Made by a program: the position numbers and the translations under genes
Notes under the pieces: generated by a model
Told to the model about the DNA's origin: nothing
Database searches by the model: none
The model's input: only the letters and a program-made list of their open reading frames with translations
Assembly: GCA_902626365.1 (NCBI GenBank)
Contig: CACOFE010000006.1
Location: 1-63,911 of the forward strand
Length of the DNA: 63,911 nucleotides
From: an uncultured Bacteroidota bacterium
GTDB lineage: Bacteria > Bacteroidota > Bacteroidia > Flavobacteriales > Flavobacteriaceae
Direction: 5' to 3'
Shown here: positions 37,507-47,200 of the stretch, piece by piece
How positions within the stretch are numbered: position 1 is the first letter of the stretch
Layout of the letters: the number at the start of each line of letters is the position of its first letter

Positions 37507-37806
37507 TTAATCAGAAATTGTATCATATTCAATAAGAAAAATTTCCTCATTATCTTTTTTCATGTACAACTTTTCTCTGGCATATTTTTCAAGGCCTGAG
37601 TCTGATTGTATCATTTGTAATTCTATATTATCTTTCGCTATTTCCTTTTCATAATAAGATTTTTGATCATTCAATTCATTTATGTCATTATTTAACTCAT
37701 TATGTATAATAAATGAATTACTGTCAAAAAAAATCATCCAAATAATGAATAAAATTATAATGATACCATAGGTGCTCTTAATCAATTTTAAAAGTCTATT
37801 TTTCAT
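37507..37806 (-). CDS. Septum formation initiator family (FtsB/DivIC-like)
   Basis: 99 residues: one membrane helix (about 14-30, GIIIILFIIWMIFF), then a coiled coil (about 38-70, with NDINELNDQKSYYEKEIAKD, split as NDINELNDQ and YYEKEIAKD) and the conserved end LEKYAREKLYMKKDNEEIFLI (LEKYAREKLYMKK). This is the bitopic divisome protein that pairs with FtsL and FtsQ. Its position between udk and the mutase genes is conserved in flavobacteria. Overlaps udk as ATGA. Confidence 0.9.
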   Translation of the reverse strand: MKNRLLKLIKSTYGIIIILFIIWMIFFDSNSFIIHNELNNDINELNDQKSYYEKEIAKDNIELQMIQSDSGLEKYAREKLYMKKDNEEIFLIEYDTISD

Positions 37807-38405
37807 TTCATATTCTTTTTTATAACGTCAATGAGAAGATCAATGTTAGTATTATTTTCTGTATCCAAAACTAAATCACATTCTTTTTTCATTGGTTTCA
37901 CGTGAATTTGATGCATCTTGTCCAGACGATTTTCAAATAATTTAATCACATCCTCATGTTTTCTTCCTCTTTCATTTATATCTCTATTAAGTCTTCTTTT
38001 AAACCTTGTATCTCTAGAACAATCAAGGAAAACACTGAAATTAATTTGATCTCTTAAAGTTCTATTACTAAGAATTAAAATACCTTCAATTATTAAAATT
38101 TTTTTTGGCTTAAACAATGTTGAGGTATTAAGTCTAAGGTGTGTACTAAAACAGTAGTGGGGCACATTAATATCTTGGTCATTTTTTAAAAGTCTAATAT
38201 GATTATTTAGTAAATCAAAGTCTATTGCATCAGGTGTATCATAATTTAAGTTATCTCTATCGATAAACTTTAAATTACTATTGTCTTTGTAATATGAATC
38301 TGAAGATAACAGGCCAATATATGATTGATCAAACAATTTATTTATTTTATTAATAATTGTAGTTTTACCACTACCTGTTCCACCTGTAATTCCGATAATG
38401 AACAT
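37803..38405 (-). CDS. udk: Uridine kinase
   Basis: Phosphorylates uridine and cytidine in pyrimidine salvage. 200 residues from ATG 38405 (MFIIGITGGTGSGKTTI); a TTG three codons upstream is less likely. Motifs: Walker A GGTGSGKTT, SSDSYYKD, NYDTPDAIDFDLL, ILIIEGILIL and RDTRFKRRLNRDINERGR (RRLNRDINERGR). The gene carries the candidate parS site at codons for IHVKP. It starts one base after the stop of the sugar dehydrogenase gene. Confidence 0.95.
   Translation of the reverse strand: MFIIGITGGTGSGKTTIINKINKLFDQSYIGLLSSDSYYKDNSNLKFIDRDNLNYDTPDAIDFDLLNNHIRLLKNDQDINVPHYCFSTHLRLNTSTLFKPKKILIIEGILILSNRTLRDQINFSVFLDCSRDTRFKRRLNRDINERGRKHEDVIKLFENRLDKMHQIHVKPMKKECDLVLDTENNTNIDLLIDVIKKNMK
37894..37909. 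promoter_or_regulatory. Candidate parS centromere site inside udk
   Basis: The 16-mer here reads GGTTTCACGTGAATTT. Against the near-universal parS TGTTTCACGTGAAACA it matches 12 consecutive positions, with the perfect palindrome TTCACGTGAA at 37897-37906. It is 4.5 kb from parB, where parS sites are expected. One site only was found. Confidence 0.5.
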
Positions 38406-38406
38406 G

Positions 38407-39483
38407 CTATTCAATTATTTTAATGATACCCAAGTTTTCAACTCCAACATATATATTTTTTTCACTATCTAATTCAATAGATCTAACCCTTCCAATCTGA
38501 TCCAATAATCTATTTTCCTTAATTATTTCCCCGTTTTCGATTAGACATTGATGCAAATACTGAAATTTTAAAGATCCGATTAGTATGCTTTTATTCAATG
38601 TTGGATAATTTGGATTATCAACATATACCATTCCACTTGGTGCAATTGAAGGAACCCAATAATGAATCGGGTCAATCATTCCTCTAATAGAGGTTTTATC
38701 GGTAAATTTTGTTCCTATATAATTTATTCCGTAACTAGCCAATGGCCATCCATAATTATTTCCAGACTTTATTATATTAATTTCATCTCCTCCTCTAGGG
38801 CCGTGTTCATGAATCCATATCTTATCCTCATTTTTATCATAGAACATACCTTGTGGATTCCTGTGTCCATAGCTGAATATTGCCTTTTTTGAATTCTTTT
38901 CATTTACGAAGGGGTTATCAATTGGAATTCTTCCATCATCATGTAATCTGTATATTTTACCACCATCTCTTGAAATATCTTGAGGATTAAGATCTCTATT
39001 ACCTCGATCACCAATACTGAAGAAAATATAATTTTCTTTATCAAAAATTATTCTACTTCCATAATGTAAAGTTCTTTTAGAATTAGGTGTGGCCTTATAT
39101 ATAATTTCTTGATTTTCAGCTGAGTCCCCATTTAATTTGAATCTTAAAATAGTTGTATTTGTTCCAGGATTTTTGTCATTAGAAGACGAATATGATATAT
39201 AAATCCAGTTGTTCTCTGAGTAATTTGGGTGTAGCTCAATATCTAAAAGTCCTCCCTGATTTTTTGAGATTATTTCAGGAAGATTTTTGATCTTATTTCT
39301 GACACCATTTTTAAAATGTATTAATTCACCCTTTCTTTCAGTTATTAAAATTGAATTATCAGGCAAAAAAACAAATGCCCATGGAACCTCAAGCTTATCA
39401 ACAACTAATTCATATTTTAACTCATTAGAATATAAACTATTTAGAAAACAAAAAACAACGAATAATTGAACAAATCTCTTCAT
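38407..39483 (-). CDS. Secreted PQQ-dependent sugar dehydrogenase (glucose/sorbosone type)
   Basis: 358 residues with a signal peptide (about 1-20, ending LNSLYSNEL). The rest is a six-bladed propeller of the Asd/YliI family: WAFVFLPDNSILITERKGEL (FLPDNSILITERKG), LLDIELHPNYSEN, HYGSRIIFD with the conserved His, FSIGDRGNRDLNPQD, SYGHRNPQGMFYD and WIHEHGPRGGDEIN. In characterised members PQQ and Ca2+ sit in this cavity and aldose sugars are oxidised. No PQQ synthesis genes are in the window, so the cofactor source is unknown. Confidence 0.93.
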   Translation of the reverse strand: MKRFVQLFVVFCFLNSLYSNELKYELVVDKLEVPWAFVFLPDNSILITERKGELIHFKNGVRNKIKNLPEIISKNQGGLLDIELHPNYSENNWIYISYSSSNDKNPGTNTTILRFKLNGDSAENQEIIYKATPNSKRTLHYGSRIIFDKENYIFFSIGDRGNRDLNPQDISRDGGKIYRLHDDGRIPIDNPFVNEKNSKKAIFSYGHRNPQGMFYDKNEDKIWIHEHGPRGGDEINIIKSGNNYGWPLASYGINYIGTKFTDKTSIRGMIDPIHYWVPSIAPSGMVYVDNPNYPTLNKSILIGSLKFQYLHQCLIENGEIIKENRLLDQIGRVRSIELDSEKNIYVGVENLGIIKIIE

Positions 39484-39550
39484 ATAATGAAATTACAAAA
39501 AACTAGTTATTAAATGCTAAAATGAATGCCTCAAATAAACAATAATTACA

Positions 39551-39558
39551 TATTTTTG
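39551..39558 (+). promoter_or_regulatory. -7 element of the trxB promoter
   Basis: TATTTTTG fits TAnnTTTG and ends 13 bp before the first of three consecutive in-frame ATG codons. The short distance makes the second or third ATG (39575, 39578) attractive as the true start. Confidence 0.5.
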
Positions 39559-39571
39559 TTAATCAAATAAA

Positions 39572-40510
39572 ATGATGATGAGTGAAAAAGTAAATTGTCT
39601 TATTATTGGATCAGGTCCTGCAGGATATACAGCCGCAATATATGCTGCCAGAGCAAATATGAATCCTGTCTTGTATCAGGGAATACAACCCGGAGGTCAG
39701 TTGACTACAACTACTGATGTAGAAAATTTCCCAGGTTATCCTGACGGTATTTCAGGCCCCGATATGATGATTGAATTACAAAAGCAAGCTGAAAGATTTG
39801 GTACCGATATAAGAAATGGTTGGATAACTAAGGTTGATTTTAGTAATCAATTAAAATTGTGGGTTAATGATGAGCATGAGCTAGAATGTAAAACTGTAAT
39901 TATTTCTACTGGCGCATCTGCAAAATATTTAGGTTTAGAATCTGAAAAAAAATACTTGGAATCTGGAGGTGGAGTATCAGCATGTGCTGTATGTGACGGG
40001 TTTTTTTACAAGAACCAAGAGGTAGTAATTGTTGGTGGTGGTGATTCTGCATGCGAGGAGGCTCATTATCTGTCAAAATTATGTAGCAAGGTAACAATGC
40101 TTGTAAGAAGAGATGAATTTAGAGCTTCAAAAATTATGCAAGAAAGGGTAAAGAAAACAGAAAATATTGAAATTCTTTATAATACATCGACAGTGGAGGT
40201 AAAGGGTGATGGTCAAGTTGTCACATCAATACTAACCAAAAATAATATTACTGAGGAGTTAAAAGAAATATCGGCAACAGGATTTTTTGTTGCAATTGGA
40301 CACAAGCCTAACACTGATATTTTTAAGCCTTTTCTAAATATGGATTCAACAGGGTATATTATAAATGAACTCGGTTCAACTAAAACTAATGTTGAAGGAG
40401 TTTTTGTTTCAGGTGATGCAGCAGACCATACCTACAGACAAGCTATAACTGCAGCTGGAACAGGTTGTATGGCTGCATTAGATGCTGAGAGATACTTAGC
40501 AGCACTTTAA
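39572..40510 (+). CDS. trxB: Thioredoxin reductase
   Basis: NADPH-dependent flavoprotein that reduces thioredoxin. 312 residues: FAD loop IIGSGPAGYTAAIYAARAN, redox-active disulfide CAVC in SACAVCDGF, NADPH loop VGGGDSACEEA, and the C-terminal FAD string VSGDAADHTYRQAITAAGTG (GDAADHTYRQAITAAG). Low-molecular-weight class. Three ATG codons open the frame (39572, 39575, 39578); MSEKVNCLIIG from 39578 is the most usual form. An acyltransferase gene follows after 22 bp. Confidence 0.97.
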   Translation: MMMSEKVNCLIIGSGPAGYTAAIYAARANMNPVLYQGIQPGGQLTTTTDVENFPGYPDGISGPDMMIELQKQAERFGTDIRNGWITKVDFSNQLKLWVNDEHELECKTVIISTGASAKYLGLESEKKYLESGGGVSACAVCDGFFYKNQEVVIVGGGDSACEEAHYLSKLCSKVTMLVRRDEFRASKIMQERVKKTENIEILYNTSTVEVKGDGQVVTSILTKNNITEELKEISATGFFVAIGHKPNTDIFKPFLNMDSTGYIINELGSTKTNVEGVFVSGDAADHTYRQAITAAGTGCMAALDAERYLAAL

Positions 40511-40532
40511 ATTTTAAATCAGATTATAAGCT

Positions 40533-41330
40533 ATGCAATTTTTTAAAAGAAATCCTTTTGGACATATACTTTTTTTAAAAAAATGGCTCATAAGAATACT
40601 TGGCGCTTATAGCCACCGGAGGTATCGTGGTTTTAATGAATTAAAGATTGAAGGTTCTGAAATAATTAGAAATTTAAATGATTCCAATGTACTATTTATC
40701 TCAAATCATCAAACATATTTTGCCGATGTTGTAGCTATGTTTCATGTATTTAATGCTAGTTTGAAAGGAAGAGTTGATTCTATCAAAAATATTGGTTATT
40801 TATGGAATCCAAAACTTAATATATACTTTATAGCTGCAAAAGAAACTATGAATGCGGGTTTAATTCCAAAAATATTAGCTTATGCTGGTTCTGTTAGCAT
40901 TGAAAGGACATGGAGAAGTAATGGTGAAGACGTAAATAGAAAAGTGAAATTTAGTGATATTTCAAATATAGGAAAAGCATTAAATGATGGTTGGGTTATT
41001 ACTTTTCCACAAGGTACCACAACTCCTTTCAAACCAGTAAGGAAAGGTACAGCATATTTGATAAAACAATATAAACCAGTCGTTGTTCCCATTGTTATTG
41101 ATGGTTTTCGCAGATCTTTTGATAAAAGAGGTCTAAGAGTTAAGAAAAAAAATATTCTTCAAACCATGATTATTAAGGAGCCTCTTAAAATTGATTATGA
41201 AAATGAGTCGACAGAGAATATTATAAATAAAATAGCTCACTCCATTGAACAACATAAAACATTTTTGAAGGTTATTCCACAAAATGAATTAAGTAAAGAG
41301 ATGGAATTAAATAAAAAAAGGGAATTTTAA
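40533..41330 (+). CDS. PlsC-type 1-acyl-glycerol-3-phosphate acyltransferase
   Basis: 265 residues with an N-terminal hydrophobic stretch and the acyltransferase motifs: motif I NHQTYFADV (His and Asp catalytic pair), the lysophosphatidate-binding TFPQGTTTPFKP, where the usual FPEGTR Glu is Gln, and VVPIVIDGFRRSF. The Gln form is common in flavobacterial homologues. It should add an acyl chain to a glycerol-phosphate lipid or a related acceptor. Stop shared with the convergent MarR gene (TTAA at 41327-41330). Confidence 0.88.
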   Translation: MQFFKRNPFGHILFLKKWLIRILGAYSHRRYRGFNELKIEGSEIIRNLNDSNVLFISNHQTYFADVVAMFHVFNASLKGRVDSIKNIGYLWNPKLNIYFIAAKETMNAGLIPKILAYAGSVSIERTWRSNGEDVNRKVKFSDISNIGKALNDGWVITFPQGTTTPFKPVRKGTAYLIKQYKPVVVPIVIDGFRRSFDKRGLRVKKKNILQTMIIKEPLKIDYENESTENIINKIAHSIEQHKTFLKVIPQNELSKEMELNKKREF

Positions 41331-41779
41331 ATTTTAAAAACATCACCCTCTTCAATAATATCATTCACTTGTGATGATACTCTATGAAATGCTTCTAAAT
41401 CAAATGGGTCAATTCTAGATCTCAATAAATTTTTAAATTGTCTTATCTTTTGTATAACGATTTCTCTTTTTCTTAGACCAAGCTTTGTTAGAGATATTAT
41501 AATACTTCTTCCATCATTAGGGTTTGGCCTTCTTGTAATTAGATTTTTATTTTCCATTGAATTTAATATTCTTGAAATACTATTTGATTCTAATCCCATT
41601 ATTGGACCTATTGAAGTTGAAGGGCTACCGTTTTCTGGGTCAATACTAATCAAAGTAAAGCCAATTGAAAATGTCACATCATATTTTGATGCTTCATTGT
41701 TATACATTTTTTCAATGTTTTTCCATCCTTGCCTCATAACAAAATCAACTCTTTTCCTAAAATCTTTATTTACAATCAT
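41327..41779 (-). CDS. MarR family transcriptional regulator
   Basis: 150 residues with a winged helix: recognition region GLESNSISRILNSMENKNLI and the wing RRPNPNDGRSIIISLTKLG (RPNPNDGRSIIISLT), flanked by the N- and C-terminal helices that make the dimer. MarR proteins usually repress their own gene and neighbours and respond to small phenolic or lipid ligands, or to oxidation. A perfect 12-bp palindrome lies 24 bp upstream. Target genes are unknown; trxB and the acyltransferase are convergent. Confidence 0.9.
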   Translation of the reverse strand: MIVNKDFRKRVDFVMRQGWKNIEKMYNNEASKYDVTFSIGFTLISIDPENGSPSTSIGPIMGLESNSISRILNSMENKNLITRRPNPNDGRSIIISLTKLGLRKREIVIQKIRQFKNLLRSRIDPFDLEAFHRVSSQVNDIIEEGDVFKI

Positions 41780-41802
41780 ATTTTAAAAATAAATCAACAT
41801 AT

Positions 41803-41814
41803 TATGCATGCATA
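41803..41814. promoter_or_regulatory. Palindrome upstream of the MarR gene (candidate operator)
   Basis: TATGCATGCATA is a perfect 12-bp palindrome in the 54-bp gap before the MarR gene. Its size and place suit an autoregulatory MarR operator. Confidence 0.45.
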
Positions 41815-41833
41815 GTAAATTTAAGTAATTATT

Positions 41834-44233
41834 TTATTTTTTAATAATTCTTTTGATTTCAATCATTTCTCTAGAAAATATTTTTAATAAGTATACCCCA
41901 GAACTTAATTGAGTTAGGTTTACTCTATTTAAATTTTCTTTTTCTTTCAGCAAAAGTTTTTTACCAAATAAATCATAAATTTCAATCTTAGAAATTTCAT
42001 TATTTGAATAAATATTTATGTGATTATTTGCTGGGTTAGGGTATGTTTTAAAAATATTTTGATCAACTTCATTGGCATTTAAGTTCTCTGAGAGACCCTT
42101 AATTTTGAAGTTATCAAAATAGAATCCATCTCTGCGTAATCCACCATCTGTATATAGTTTAAATCTAACTAAAATTTCTTCACCTATATAATCTGTTAAT
42201 GATATGCTTTCATTAATCCAAACGGATTGATTTCCATCATATAAGGGTTCATCTATGGCATAATCATGTGTTTCAATGCCTTTGGTTGTATAATTTCCAC
42301 ATTGTGGAACCCAAGTGTTTCCATTATTAGTAGAAATTTCCAGTTGCACGTAATCATATCCCGACTCAATATTCCATTTAGCATCAAAATTGATTTCGGC
42401 ATAAATGAGACCTGAAAGGTCAACGCTATTTATTAATTGAATTATTTCTTGTGAGTTATTGCTGTAATTCGAGTATGGTGAGTCTGTTATACTAGTCTCA
42501 GGTGAAAAATATTCCTCGTATGTATTTGACCAATCAGAATCATTGCTCCAGTAATTAGTATAATTATCGCTTTCATCTTCAATAATTATTTGTGGTTCTC
42601 CGTATATTTTATTGATCAATATTTCTTCCTCGTATAAACCATTATTTAAAATGTACTTGTAAACAATACTATCCCCTTCATTGATTGACTCATTTAAATT
42701 AACCTCAATACTACTTTCGATAATCTCACCAATTTGTAGAGAATTTAAATTAATTTCTGAGGATACAGATTCGATATTTGTTGAAACTGGAATTAAAGAA
42801 ATAGAAAAGTTGCCATTATCAATTATGCCTAGCCTTTGAATACTAAAATTTGATTGAAAATTTGTGTCAGCAATGAAATTTGGTGTGTTGTCTTCTAGGG
42901 TTGCATAATTTCCTATCATTTTAGCGGCAGTTAAATTTAAATGTATCATACCTTTACAAAGACTTTCAATGGTTGATGCTTGAGGCCAAAATGAGCTTCC
43001 AATTTCTGGGGTCATTGCAAATATTTTATCTCTCGTTTCATTATCTTCTGTAATTAACATACCGTACATAAAATCATCACTATCACCTGCGGCAGGATAC
43101 AAGTCTGCACTTATTATATTATCATAATTATTTTCGCTAACAAGTTCATTAGATATAAATTCATAAATTTCGTTATCTTCAGTTAGTTGATTGTAATCAT
43201 ATCCATAAGGATATAAGAGTAAATTCCCGTAGGTGTGATTATTGAGGGCTAATTTGAAATTTTTGGATTCAACTAAGTATCTAATAGCTCTATTTTCAGC
43301 CTCGGAAAAAGGTCCATCACCAGCATAGGTACTACCATTTGGATTATTTGATGTGCCAGAGGTATTCCAGACTTCGTTGCCATTCTCATCAATGTAAGAA
43401 TAATTTCTATTATTATCCACTCCGTGATTATCCCTTCTATTTTTTCTCCACATTCCACCGCCACTAGGCTCACTAGTCTCGTTATATATATACCCGTCAG
43501 GATTAACACATGGCACAAAATATAGCTCTGAGTTATCTAAAATTTGTTTGATATTATCATTTGAATCATAATTTTCAAGTAAATACCACATAAAAAAAAT
43601 CAATTGTTGCATGGACCCAGGCTCTCTTGCATGGTGAAGAGCAGTGTATAAAATTTGAGGTTCATCTTCATCTACATTTGGATTGTCAGATATTTTAACC
43701 ATTTGTAAAAATTTTCCTTCATGAGTTTCATGAATATGAGGTGTCGCATTATAATTATTATCTTTTAAATCTACTCTTTGAGAAATTAAACTTGGATATT
43801 GAGCGTACATGTCATCAAGCTCACTTATCATTTCATCATAAGTATAAAAACCACCAAAATCGTTTCCGTCTTTTATATCATAGTTTTCTGGCGTATTGTA
43901 ATCATCATTTCCAGAATCACAAAACTCATTTAATTTAATATCGGATTTAGATTTGTTCCTATTTTGATAAAAGTTAACCACGTCATCGATTAATATATCA
44001 AATGTGAAGCCTAATGAGCTGATCTTTTGTAAGTCATCCCCTGAAAAATCTGAGATAAAAAAATGATTTTTTTTGTGCAAACCATGGTCAATACACACTC
44101 CATTGTTAGAAAGTTTCAATAAATCCTCCTGATTTGAATAATTGATTTTTATTTTATAGAAAATATCTGACTCTTGTGAAAATCCAAGCCCTGTAATTAT
44201 AATTAAAAAGAGAAAAAACAGATTTTTTTTCAT
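41834..44233 (-). CDS. M14 zinc carboxypeptidase exported by type IX secretion
   Basis: 799 residues from ATG 44233 (MKKNLFFLFLIIITGLGFSQ, a signal peptide). After a propeptide-like region (about 20-125), the M14 domain has the zinc motif HHAREPGS, substrate strings NPDGY and RKNRRDN, the third zinc His in LNNHTYGNLLLYPYGY and the catalytic Glu in TPEIGSSF. Then comes a beta-rich region that includes a carbohydrate-binding-like or MAM-like domain (about 570-720) and a C-terminal type A sorting domain beginning TYPNPANNHINIY and ending VYLLKIFSREM. The enzyme is therefore probably surface-bound or released and digests peptides. The frame runs upstream into purL but that part is not conserved. 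Confidence 0.93.
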   Translation of the reverse strand: MKKNLFFLFLIIITGLGFSQESDIFYKIKINYSNQEDLLKLSNNGVCIDHGLHKKNHFFISDFSGDDLQKISSLGFTFDILIDDVVNFYQNRNKSKSDIKLNEFCDSGNDDYNTPENYDIKDGNDFGGFYTYDEMISELDDMYAQYPSLISQRVDLKDNNYNATPHIHETHEGKFLQMVKISDNPNVDEDEPQILYTALHHAREPGSMQQLIFFMWYLLENYDSNDNIKQILDNSELYFVPCVNPDGYIYNETSEPSGGGMWRKNRRDNHGVDNNRNYSYIDENGNEVWNTSGTSNNPNGSTYAGDGPFSEAENRAIRYLVESKNFKLALNNHTYGNLLLYPYGYDYNQLTEDNEIYEFISNELVSENNYDNIISADLYPAAGDSDDFMYGMLITEDNETRDKIFAMTPEIGSSFWPQASTIESLCKGMIHLNLTAAKMIGNYATLEDNTPNFIADTNFQSNFSIQRLGIIDNGNFSISLIPVSTNIESVSSEINLNSLQIGEIIESSIEVNLNESINEGDSIVYKYILNNGLYEEEILINKIYGEPQIIIEDESDNYTNYWSNDSDWSNTYEEYFSPETSITDSPYSNYSNNSQEIIQLINSVDLSGLIYAEINFDAKWNIESGYDYVQLEISTNNGNTWVPQCGNYTTKGIETHDYAIDEPLYDGNQSVWINESISLTDYIGEEILVRFKLYTDGGLRRDGFYFDNFKIKGLSENLNANEVDQNIFKTYPNPANNHINIYSNNEISKIEIYDLFGKKLLLKEKENLNRVNLTQLSSGVYLLKIFSREMIEIKRIIKK

Positions 44234-44274
44234 TAATTTTTTTACTAGTCTAAGGCAAATATTATTCCGAAAAG

Positions 44275-47200
44275 TCAGGAATTTTCTAAAATCCAATTTT
44301 TGGCATTCAAAAAAGCTAATATCCAAGGGCTTAATATATCATCTCTACTATCTTCGTAATATGCCCAATTCCATTTAAATATTGATCTTTCTATATGTGG
44401 CATTGTTACAAGATGTCTGCCATCATCGCTACTTAGCATGGCTGTATTGTAATCTGATCCATTTGGGTTAGAAGGATAATCAGGGTATCCATATTCCGCA
44501 ACTATATTATAATTTTCTTTAGGGTAGGGAAGTTTAAATTTACCCTCACCATGACTGATCCAGACTCCTAAATTTAACTGTTCAAGTGAGCTTAACATAA
44601 TTGAATTATTGTTGTTTATTCTCACCGATGTAAAATTGCTTTCGTGTTTTCTTGAATCATTAAAAGTCATCTTTCCATGCTTTTCATGTCTTGGATATAT
44701 TAAATCAAGCTCCATGAATAATTGACATCCATTACATATGCCAATAGATAAAGTATCCTTTCTGGAAAAAAAGTTTTCTAGTGCTTTTCTTGCGCTTTCA
44801 TTATACCTAAATGATCCTGCCCATCCTTTAGCTGAACCAAGAACATCTGAGTTAGAAAAACCTCCAACCGCACCTAAAAATTGAATGTCCTGTAATGTTT
44901 CTTTTCCAGAAATTAGGTCAGTCATATGAATATCTTTAACATCAAATCCTGCAAGATGTAGAGCATTAGCTAATTCTCTTTCACTATTGCTGCCTTTTTC
45001 TCTTAATATTGCTGCTTTTGGTTTTTTCCCAGAGAGGAATTTTATTAAGCTACCACTAAAATTTTTAGGAAACTTAAATTTGAGTGGTTGATTCTTGTAA
45101 TTTTTAAATCTAACATCAGCTAGTTTGTTAGAAGTTTGTTTTCTGTCGAGTAGAGTAGAAGTGTGAAACCAATAGTCTCTATATTTTTCTAAATCAAATA
45201 AAAATTCATTTTCTTGATTTTTTATTTCCAACTTGTTTCCCTCGATAACTTTACCAATTTTGTAGGCAGTTATCCCATTATCGATTAATTCTTTTTCTAT
45301 TTTATCATCTTTACCCTGAATAATTATTCCGCAATTTTCTGAAAACAGTATTTTGACCGTATCATTTTCATTTAATGATGATAAATCAATGTTTGCAGCA
45401 ATGTTTTTAGTAGAAAAACACATTTCCATTAAAGATGTAATAAACCCACCTGAACCAATGTCATGACCAGCTATAATAAGATTGTTTTTTATCATTTTTT
45501 GGATTGTTTCAAAAACATTGACAAAATATTTTGAATCGTTTATAGTTGGAGTGTTATTTCCTACACTGCCCATTATTTGGGAAAAGGCTGAGCCACCTAA
45601 TTTAAAATCATCTGAGGATAGATTAATATAAAAAATAGGTCCTTTATCAAGTTTAAATACGGGTTCAACAATATTAAAAATATTATTACAATGAGCAGTT
45701 GCTGAGACAATTACAGTCCCAGGAGACTTGACCTCTAAATTTTCATATTTTTGATTCATCGATAAAGAATCCTTTCCAGTAGGAATATTAATACCTAACT
45801 CAATTGCAAATTTTGAAACTGATTCAACGGCTTTATAAAGTCTAGCATCTTCTCCCTCGTTCTTACATGGCCACATCCAATTAGCTGATAAAGAGACTCC
45901 TTTTAAACCATTTTCAATCGGAGCCCAAATTATATTAGTTAATGCTTCAGCTATACTATTTTTACTTCCAGCATTAGGATCAATTAATGCTGATACAGGA
46001 GAGTGTCCAATAGATGTTGCTACACCATGTTTAGTAGAGTAGTCTAACGCCATTACACCACAATTATTAAGAGGCAACTGAAGTTCACCAACACATTGTT
46101 GTTTTGCAACTTTCCCTCCAACACATCTGTCAACTTTATTTGTTAACCAATCTTTACAGCCTACAGATTCTAAGCTGAATATTTGCTCGATGTAATTATG
46201 AATAAGTCCATTAGAATATTTAATATTATTATATTTTTTGGAGATACTTTGATCTTTTAAAATGGTTTGGGGAGAGCTTCCAAAAAAATGACCTAAATCA
46301 AGGTCAACGCAGCTAAGATTTGATTTTTCTGAGTGTATAGTGAATCTATTATCATCTGTAACTCGACCAACAATGTATACAGGGGCTCTTTCTCTCTCAC
46401 ATATCCTTATAAATTCATCAATATTTTCTTTTTTTATAATTAATCCCATTCTCTCTTGTGATTCATTTCCAATTATTTCTTTATTTGAAAGTGTTGGGTC
46501 TCCAATGGGTAAATTGTCTAATTTTATAAATCCTCCTGTTTCCTCTACTAGCTCAGTCAAGCAATTTAAATGACCACCAGCACCATGATCATGAATTGAG
46601 ACTATACAATTTTTGTCATTTTCTAAAGTGCCTCTGATAGCATTTGCTACTCTTTTTTGCATTTCAGGGTTAGACCTTTGAATAGCATTTAATTCAATTC
46701 CAGTAGAAAACTCACCGGTATCTGCCGACGAAACGGCTGCTCCACCCATACCAATTCTGTAATTATCACCACCCATAATTACAATCAAATCATCTTTTTC
46801 AGGCTTATTTTTGATAGAGTGCTCTTTGTTGGCAAAACCAATTCCACCAGCTAACATTATAACTTTATCATAAGATTGTATTTCTCCGTTATTATCATTT
46901 TCAAAAGTAAGGACAGACCCAGAAATGAGTGGTTGTCCAAATTTATTTCCAAAGTCTGAAGCACCATTAGAGGCTTTTATTAATATTTCAACCGGAGTTT
47001 GATATAACCATTTTCTTTCTTCAATATTATTTTCCCATTCTTTATTATTGATTCTGGAATATGGAGTCATGTAAACTGCAGTTCCAGCCAATGGTATTGA
47101 GCCTCTTCCTCCAGCTAATCTATCTCTAATTTCACCACCAGAACCTGTTGCTGCCCCGTTAAATGGTTCAACCGTTGTAGGAAAATTATGAGTTTCTGCT

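Noticed and set aside
44234-44326. N-terminal extension of the M14 peptidase into purL
   Set aside because: The signal peptide begins at ATG 44233; the extension would overlap purL by 52 bp and hide the signal.
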